Source: a virus
DNA: 34,279 nt
Virus record (IMG/VR): IMGVR_UViG_3300048104_000031
Span: 1-34,279 of that record
Reading direction: 5' to 3' (one strand)
The notes beneath the pieces were generated by a model that saw nothing but the letters and a program-made list of their open reading frames with translations, made no database searches and was not told the DNA's origin. The position numbers were made by a program, and so were the translations under genes. This document shows positions 30,410 to 34,279 of the stretch, piece by piece; the stretch's first letter is position 1, and each line of letters begins with the position of its first letter.

Positions 30410-30664
30410 ATGACACCCGAGCTTGAAACATACTTTAACAATTACAATGAATTGTTTAATCATGAAGGTTTCAAACAACTCGTTAACGAGCTTTCTACCA
30501 ACGCACAACAGTTAGCAGATATTCAAACAGTTAAAGATCTGGAAGACTTACATTTCCGCAAAGGTCAAGTTGCTGCTTTTGCTACTGTTATCAACCTACA
30601 AGGAACTATCGAGGCTGCACGCGATCAAGCAGAAGCTGAAGATGAAGAACCTATAGATGTTTAA
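30410..30664 (+). CDS. 84-residue acidic head-region protein
   Basis: 84 residues, AGAGG site 5 nt before ATG 30410. All-helical: MTPELETYFNNYNELFNHEG, then FKQLVNELSTNAQQLADIQT, then DLHFRKGQVAAFATVINLQG, ending in an acidic tail (AEDEEPIDV). The FRKGQ motif in a helix pair is familiar from head-region genes of marine phages. It overlaps the next gene by 8 bases. Possible chaperone or scaffold partner, by position only. Confidence 0.75.
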   Translation: MTPELETYFNNYNELFNHEGFKQLVNELSTNAQQLADIQTVKDLEDLHFRKGQVAAFATVINLQGTIEAARDQAEAEDEEPIDV

Positions 30665-30869
30665 AGTATACGACTTCCGTTGCACTAACGGACATGTCTT
30701 TGAAGAGTTTGTAAAGGATGGTGTTACAACCAGTAGGTGCGGTTGTGGCGCTAACGCTACAAAAATGGTATCTGCCCCGTCTTTCCACCTAAACGGCTCC
30801 GATGGTTCATTCCCCGGAGCTTCTATTAAATGGACTAGGGAACACGAAAAAGCAGGTAGTAAACAATAA
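30657..30869 (+). CDS. FmdB-like zinc ribbon protein
   Basis: 70 residues. A zinc ribbon is clear: DFRCTNGHVFEEFV with Cys-x3-His, then a second knuckle SRCGCGANATKMVS. The C-terminus APSFHLNGSDGSFPGASIKW is conserved in phage versions of FmdB-type putative regulators. It sits between the acidic protein and the scaffold gene in the capsid operon. In related phages such genes also lie in the head region. Role unknown; the fold probably binds protein or nucleic acid. Confidence 0.85.
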   Translation: MFKVYDFRCTNGHVFEEFVKDGVTTSRCGCGANATKMVSAPSFHLNGSDGSFPGASIKWTREHEKAGSKQ

Positions 30870-30894
30870 CTCCATAATGATTATAATCACGGAG
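30870..30894 (+). promoter_or_regulatory. Hairpin that can hide the scaffold ribosome site
   Basis: CTCC (30870-30873) can pair with the Shine-Dalgarno GGAG (30891-30894), and between them TGATTATAATCA (30878-30889) is a perfect palindrome. The resulting RNA hairpin would cover the ribosome site 7 bases before ATG 30902. Short stems, so control is only possible, not certain. Confidence 0.45.
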
Positions 30895-30901
30895 ATTAGT
30901 A

Positions 30902-31696
30902 ATGTCAAGAGCAACATTAGTTGACCCGCAACCCGAAGTGGAAAACGCGGACGATATAAACGAAGAAGCAAACGAGACTCAGTACGAAGAAGAAGCTGAA
31001 CAACCTCAAGAGCAGTCTACCGTTCCAGAAAAGTACCAAGGTAAGTCACTGGAAGAAGTCGTACAGATGCACCAAGAAGCTGAAAAGCTTTTAGGTCGTC
31101 AGTCCGGTGAGGTAGGAGAACTTCGTAAAGTGGTTGATGATTACATTAGTAGTCAAGTACCCACTCAAGCACCTCAACAAATTGTTGAGCCTGAAGAGGA
31201 TATAGATTACTTCACTGATCCGCAAGGTGCTGTTAATCGTGCAATTGAGAACCACCCTAAAATTAGAGAAGCAGAGCAATACACTGTTGAGTACAAAAAG
31301 CAGTCGTCACTTGCAACGCTTCAAGCTAAACACCCAGACATGCAGACAATATTAGGAGACCCTAAGTTTGCAGAATGGATTAAGGCATCTAAGATTAGGA
31401 CTCAGTTATTTGTAGCGGCTGACCAACAGTATGATTCTGACGCTGCTGATGAACTATTTACACTCTGGAAAGAACGTAAAGTAGTTGCACAGCAAACCGC
31501 CGACGTTGAAAAACAGGCTAGGAAGCAAACACTGAAGGCAGCTAGTACAGGTAATGCACGAGGCAGTAGCCAAGGGACAAGGAAGAAAGTGTATCGTCGG
31601 GCCGACATTATTAAACTTATGAGAACAGACCCTGACCGTTATACAGCATTAGCCGATGAAATTATGGCAGCTTATGCGGAGGGTCGAGTAAAATAA
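30902..31696 (+). CDS. Capsid scaffolding protein
   Basis: 264 residues. Very acidic N-terminus with repeated Glu (ENADDINEEANETQYEEEAE), then VPEKYQGKSLEEVVQMHQEAEKLLGRQSGE, which is a typical scaffold start (EKYxGKSxEE). A helical middle (about 85-200) follows, and a basic C-terminus YRRADIIKLMRTDPDRYTALADEI, the part that usually binds the coat protein. It lies directly before the major capsid gene and after a strong promoter. Scaffold guides coat assembly and leaves the head before or during packaging. Confidence 0.88.
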   Translation: MSRATLVDPQPEVENADDINEEANETQYEEEAEQPQEQSTVPEKYQGKSLEEVVQMHQEAEKLLGRQSGEVGELRKVVDDYISSQVPTQAPQQIVEPEEDIDYFTDPQGAVNRAIENHPKIREAEQYTVEYKKQSSLATLQAKHPDMQTILGDPKFAEWIKASKIRTQLFVAADQQYDSDAADELFTLWKERKVVAQQTADVEKQARKQTLKAASTGNARGSSQGTRKKVYRRADIIKLMRTDPDRYTALADEIMAAYAEGRVK

Positions 31697-31710
31697 TCTA
31701 GGAGATTACA

Positions 31711-32685
31711 ATGGCTACTCAAACTTATCCCGGTACGGTTGGCGGTGGAAGTATCGTCAACAAAACAGCAGCTGCTACTTTTATTCCAGAAATCTGGAGT
31801 GACGAAGTAATTGCTGCCTATCAGAAGAACCTGAAGATGGCTCCTCTGGTTAAAAAGCTTCCAATGACAGGCAAGAAGGGTGATGTAATTCACATTCCTA
31901 AGCCTATCCGTGGTGCTGCTTCTGCTAAGGTTGCTGACACTGCTGTCAACATCCAAGCAAACGTAGAAGGCGAATTGCAGATCACTGTTGATCGTCACTT
32001 CGAGTACTCACGTTTCATCGAAGACATTGTAGAAGTACAGGCGCTTAACAGCCTCCGTCAGTTCTACACTGAAGACGCTGGTTATCAGTTGGCTCTTAAG
32101 GTTGACACTGACCTTATGAACGCTGGTACTGGTTTTGGTAACGGTACTCTTGACCTTGCTGCTCCTTCTGGTGCTGACTGGGTTAACAGCAACAGCTACT
32201 ACTTTGACGCTGCTTCTGCTGGTGGTACTCCACTGACAGCCTTTGCTGCTTCAACTGTTGCTGCTGGTGATGTCTTTACTGACGCTGGCTTCCGTCAAGC
32301 TATCCAGTTGTTGGATGATGCTGATGTACCAATGGATGGACGTTGCATTATCGTTCCTCCAGTAGTACGTAACACCATCATGGGTACTGAGCGGTTCTCG
32401 TCTTCTGACTTCGTATCAGGACAAACTGTTAACACTGGCCTTATCGGTAACTTGTATGGCGTAGATGTATACGTTTCATCCAACTGCCCAACACTTGAGG
32501 CTAATGTACGTGGTTGTATCCTCATGCAGAAGGACGCTCTTGTCCACGCAGAGCAGATGGCTGTACGTTCACAGACTCAGTACAAGCAAGAGTACCTCTC
32601 AACGCTGTACACTGCTGATTGCCTGTATGGTGTTCAGGTATACCGTCCAGAAGCTGGTCTGGTACTTGCTGTCCACGACGCGTAA
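31711..32685 (+). CDS. Major capsid protein
   Basis: 324 residues, TAGGAGA site upstream. N-terminal arm (TQTYPGTVGGGSIVNKTAAA), then FIPEIWSDEVIAAYQKNLKM ... GDVIHIPKP, an elongated HK97-like pattern. The middle shows VDRHFEYSRFIEDI and a helix-rich core; the end is CLYGVQVYRPEAGLVLAVHDA, a common coat protein ending. The codon use differs somewhat from neighbouring genes, with more C-ending codons (TTC, GAC, AAC), as expected for the most highly made protein. It is followed by a terminator, so it ends the head transcript. Fold assignment is from family knowledge. Confidence 0.9.
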   Translation: MATQTYPGTVGGGSIVNKTAAATFIPEIWSDEVIAAYQKNLKMAPLVKKLPMTGKKGDVIHIPKPIRGAASAKVADTAVNIQANVEGELQITVDRHFEYSRFIEDIVEVQALNSLRQFYTEDAGYQLALKVDTDLMNAGTGFGNGTLDLAAPSGADWVNSNSYYFDAASAGGTPLTAFAASTVAAGDVFTDAGFRQAIQLLDDADVPMDGRCIIVPPVVRNTIMGTERFSSSDFVSGQTVNTGLIGNLYGVDVYVSSNCPTLEANVRGCILMQKDALVHAEQMAVRSQTQYKQEYLSTLYTADCLYGVQVYRPEAGLVLAVHDA

Positions 32686-32692
32686 GTAGTTC

Positions 32693-32733
32693 TGAGGGGA
32701 AAGCTGGCAACAGTTAGTACCCTCATTTTATTT
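32693..32733 (+). terminator. Terminator after the major capsid gene
   Basis: TGAGGG (32693-32698) pairs with CCCTCA (32720-32725), with an inner CTG/CAG pairing in the loop, followed by TTTTATTT. This fits a rho-independent terminator of moderate strength on the plus strand, so the tail fibre gene is probably made by read-through or from a separate weak promoter. Confidence 0.7.
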
Positions 32734-32772
32734 CTTCAAAACCTACGACTACTTTACTGAGAGCAATAAGCC

Positions 32773-34279
32773 ATGACTGACTATACAAAGACTACTGACT
32801 TTACATCAAAAGATTCCTTACCGTCAGGCGACTCAGGTAAAATCATTCGAGGCGCTGAATTTGGTACAGAGTTTGACAATATTGAAACAGCAGTAAATTC
32901 CAAGTCAAACATAAATAACCCCGCATTTACCGGCAACATTACAGTCACAGGTACTGTAGATGGCCGTGACATCGCCACTGACGGCACTAAGTTAGACACC
33001 GTAGAAACCAATGCAGACGTAACAGATACCGCTAACGTCACAGCCGCTGGCGCATTGATGGACTCAGAAGTCACTAACTTAGATCAAGTAAAAGCATTTG
33101 ACTCTGCTGATTACGCCACAGCCGCACAAGGCACTACTGCTGACAATGCACTGCCTAAGACTGGCGGAGCTATGACTGGTGCAATTACTACTAACAGCAC
33201 CTTTGATGGACGTGACGTAGCTACAGACGGAACTAAGCTGGACGGTATCGAAGCCTTAGCAGACGTAACAGACACAGCCAATGTTACTGCCGCTGGTGCG
33301 TTGATGGACTCAGAGCTGACTAGTGAAGCCTCTGTCAAAGCATTAAACCAAGGCGTAGCTACTACTGACTCTCCAACCTTTGCAGGTGTTACTGCTAACG
33401 GTACTGTAGAGTTTGACGGACTATCAGGTACAGGCGCTGTCACAGTCACAGACATTCTTGACCAAGACGATATGTCAGGTAACAGTGCTACGGCATTGGC
33501 TACTCAGCAGTCAATCAAGGCGTATGTAGACAGCCAAGTCGGTACAGTAGATACACTCGCTGAAGTCCTTGCTAATGGTAACGCTACTGGTGGTACTGAC
33601 ATTGCGTTTGGCGACAATGACAAAGCACTCTTCGGTGCTGGCTCTGACCTACAGATTTATCATGATGGCAGTAATAGTTATATTCAAGACCAAGGCTTAT
33701 CAGGTACAGGCAATTTAATACTTGCCGGAGCAGATGTAGAAATAGCTACTTTTGGCGGTAACAAGTATTTTCAAGGCGCATCTAACATCGCTAGGTTGTA
33801 TCACACAAACAATGAAAAACTAGCCACAAGCTCCACAGGCATCGACGTAACTGGAGTTATTACCACAGACGGTATGACTACCTCTGCTACTGTAAATTTT
33901 CCTGACGGTGTAGGTGCTTATTTTGGAACAGGCAATGATCTACAGATTTATCATTCAGGAACTGAAAGTATTATTGCTGATGCTGGAACAGGTAATTTAA
34001 ATCTTAGAGGCCAAAATCAAATCGTATTAGCTACGGCAAGTGGTTCTGAAACGTATGCGGCCTTTAACGTAAATGGCGCATCACAGCTTTATTACGACAA
34101 CAGTATAAAACTAGCCACAACCGCCACAGGCATAGACGTAACTGGCACATCCGTCACTGACAATGCTGTAATTAGTGGCTACATGGATTTTCAGACTGGC
34201 GGTGCAAACAAAGGCAATATCTACACTGACGCTAGTACCATGATTATCAACACTCAGGGTACAAACACTACGCTAAATA
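32773..34279 (+). CDS. Tail fibre protein with repeats (3' partial)
   Basis: Open from ATG 32773 to the window end, 502 residues visible. The N-terminus (MTDYTKTTDFTSKDSLPSGD) would attach to the tail. Two near-identical blocks follow at about residues 55-100 and 138-180 (DGRDIATDGTKLD ... ADVTDTANVTAAGALMDSE). Later units carry DLQIYHDGSNSY and DLQIYHSGTES, each with GTGNL and a T-G-IDVTG turn. This repeat style is typical of marine phage fibres that form trimeric beta structures and contact the host surface. No ribosome site stands out (GAGAGC 8-12 nt upstream). The receptor-binding end is outside the window. Confidence 0.85.
   Translation, partial: MTDYTKTTDFTSKDSLPSGDSGKIIRGAEFGTEFDNIETAVNSKSNINNPAFTGNITVTGTVDGRDIATDGTKLDTVETNADVTDTANVTAAGALMDSEVTNLDQVKAFDSADYATAAQGTTADNALPKTGGAMTGAITTNSTFDGRDVATDGTKLDGIEALADVTDTANVTAAGALMDSELTSEASVKALNQGVATTDSPTFAGVTANGTVEFDGLSGTGAVTVTDILDQDDMSGNSATALATQQSIKAYVDSQVGTVDTLAEVLANGNATGGTDIAFGDNDKALFGAGSDLQIYHDGSNSYIQDQGLSGTGNLILAGADVEIATFGGNKYFQGASNIARLYHTNNEKLATSSTGIDVTGVITTDGMTTSATVNFPDGVGAYFGTGNDLQIYHSGTESIIADAGTGNLNLRGQNQIVLATASGSETYAAFNVNGASQLYYDNSIKLATTATGIDVTGTSVTDNAVISGYMDFQTGGANKGNIYTDASTMIINTQGTNTTLN

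Noticed and set aside
32781-33455. Two minus-strand frames rich in Val/Ser opposite the tail fibre
   Set aside because: They mirror the duplicated tail fibre blocks, have no ribosome sites and would run against the late transcript.
1-34279. tRNA genes, integrase, lysogeny repressor, phage RNA polymerase, transposase
   Set aside because: Looked for in all open frames and gaps by eye; nothing convincing. Absence outside the window cannot be judged.

Overview
The window reads as most of the genome of a lytic-looking, short-tailed (podovirus-like) double-stranded DNA phage, probably of an aquatic Gram-negative bacterium. The evidence is a T7-like replication set, a head set of portal, scaffold and capsid, a run of large glutamine-rich internal virion proteins, and a tail fibre with the DLQIYHDG motif I associate with marine phages. 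I see no integrase, repressor, tRNA, transposon or CRISPR array. I see no phage RNA polymerase either. Instead there are near-perfect bacterial sigma70 promoters and a stand-alone sigma region 4-like gene, so transcription is probably done by host RNA polymerase. A T7-like replication set with a ribonucleotide reductase but no RNA polymerase recalls roseophage SIO1 and the 'cobaviruses' as I remember them. That affinity is an inference and was not tested.

Layout. (1) 1-12589, plus strand: end of a tail-region gene, two small membrane proteins and a holin-like protein (lysis), then five structural genes: a 1143-residue repeat-bearing protein, two tail adaptor/hub proteins and three internal virion proteins. 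(2) 12590-24074, minus strand: one long, tightly overlapping early operon, read leftward. It starts with about a dozen small acidic or zinc-knuckle proteins of unknown role (20950-24074), including the sigma-like protein. Next come primase-helicase, a small Cys4 protein and DNA polymerase, then an internal promoter, then SSB, 5'-3' exonuclease, endonuclease I, phosphoesterase, a DUF3310 protein and a B12-dependent ribonucleotide reductase. It closes at a TTCG-loop terminator. (3) 24075-25387: a divergent control region. It holds two leftward promoters, a GC-rich single-gene cassette (24267-24848) with its own promoter and terminator, two copies of an 18-bp palindrome, tandem 22-bp-spaced repeats and a perfect rightward promoter. 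(4) 25388-34279, plus strand: a TerS-like protein, a peptidase, large terminase, portal, a run of very small lysine-rich proteins, a second perfect promoter, a zinc ribbon protein, scaffold, major capsid protein, a terminator, and a tail fibre that runs off the end.

How it works together. Leftward transcription takes over the host and makes and recycles nucleotides and DNA: RNR, DUF3310 protein, exonuclease, endonuclease I, and the polymerase-helicase-SSB replisome. Rightward transcription packages DNA, builds heads and tails and lyses the cell. Both window ends lie in tail genes, so the map is probably circular or circularly permuted with a limited piece missing between the edges.

Most novel material: the GC-rich cassette with its repeated palindrome, the sigma-like protein, the small-protein takeover block, a coiled-coil ORF overlapping the portal gene, and several short genes (39, 49, 50 and 51 residues) that simple length cut-offs would miss.
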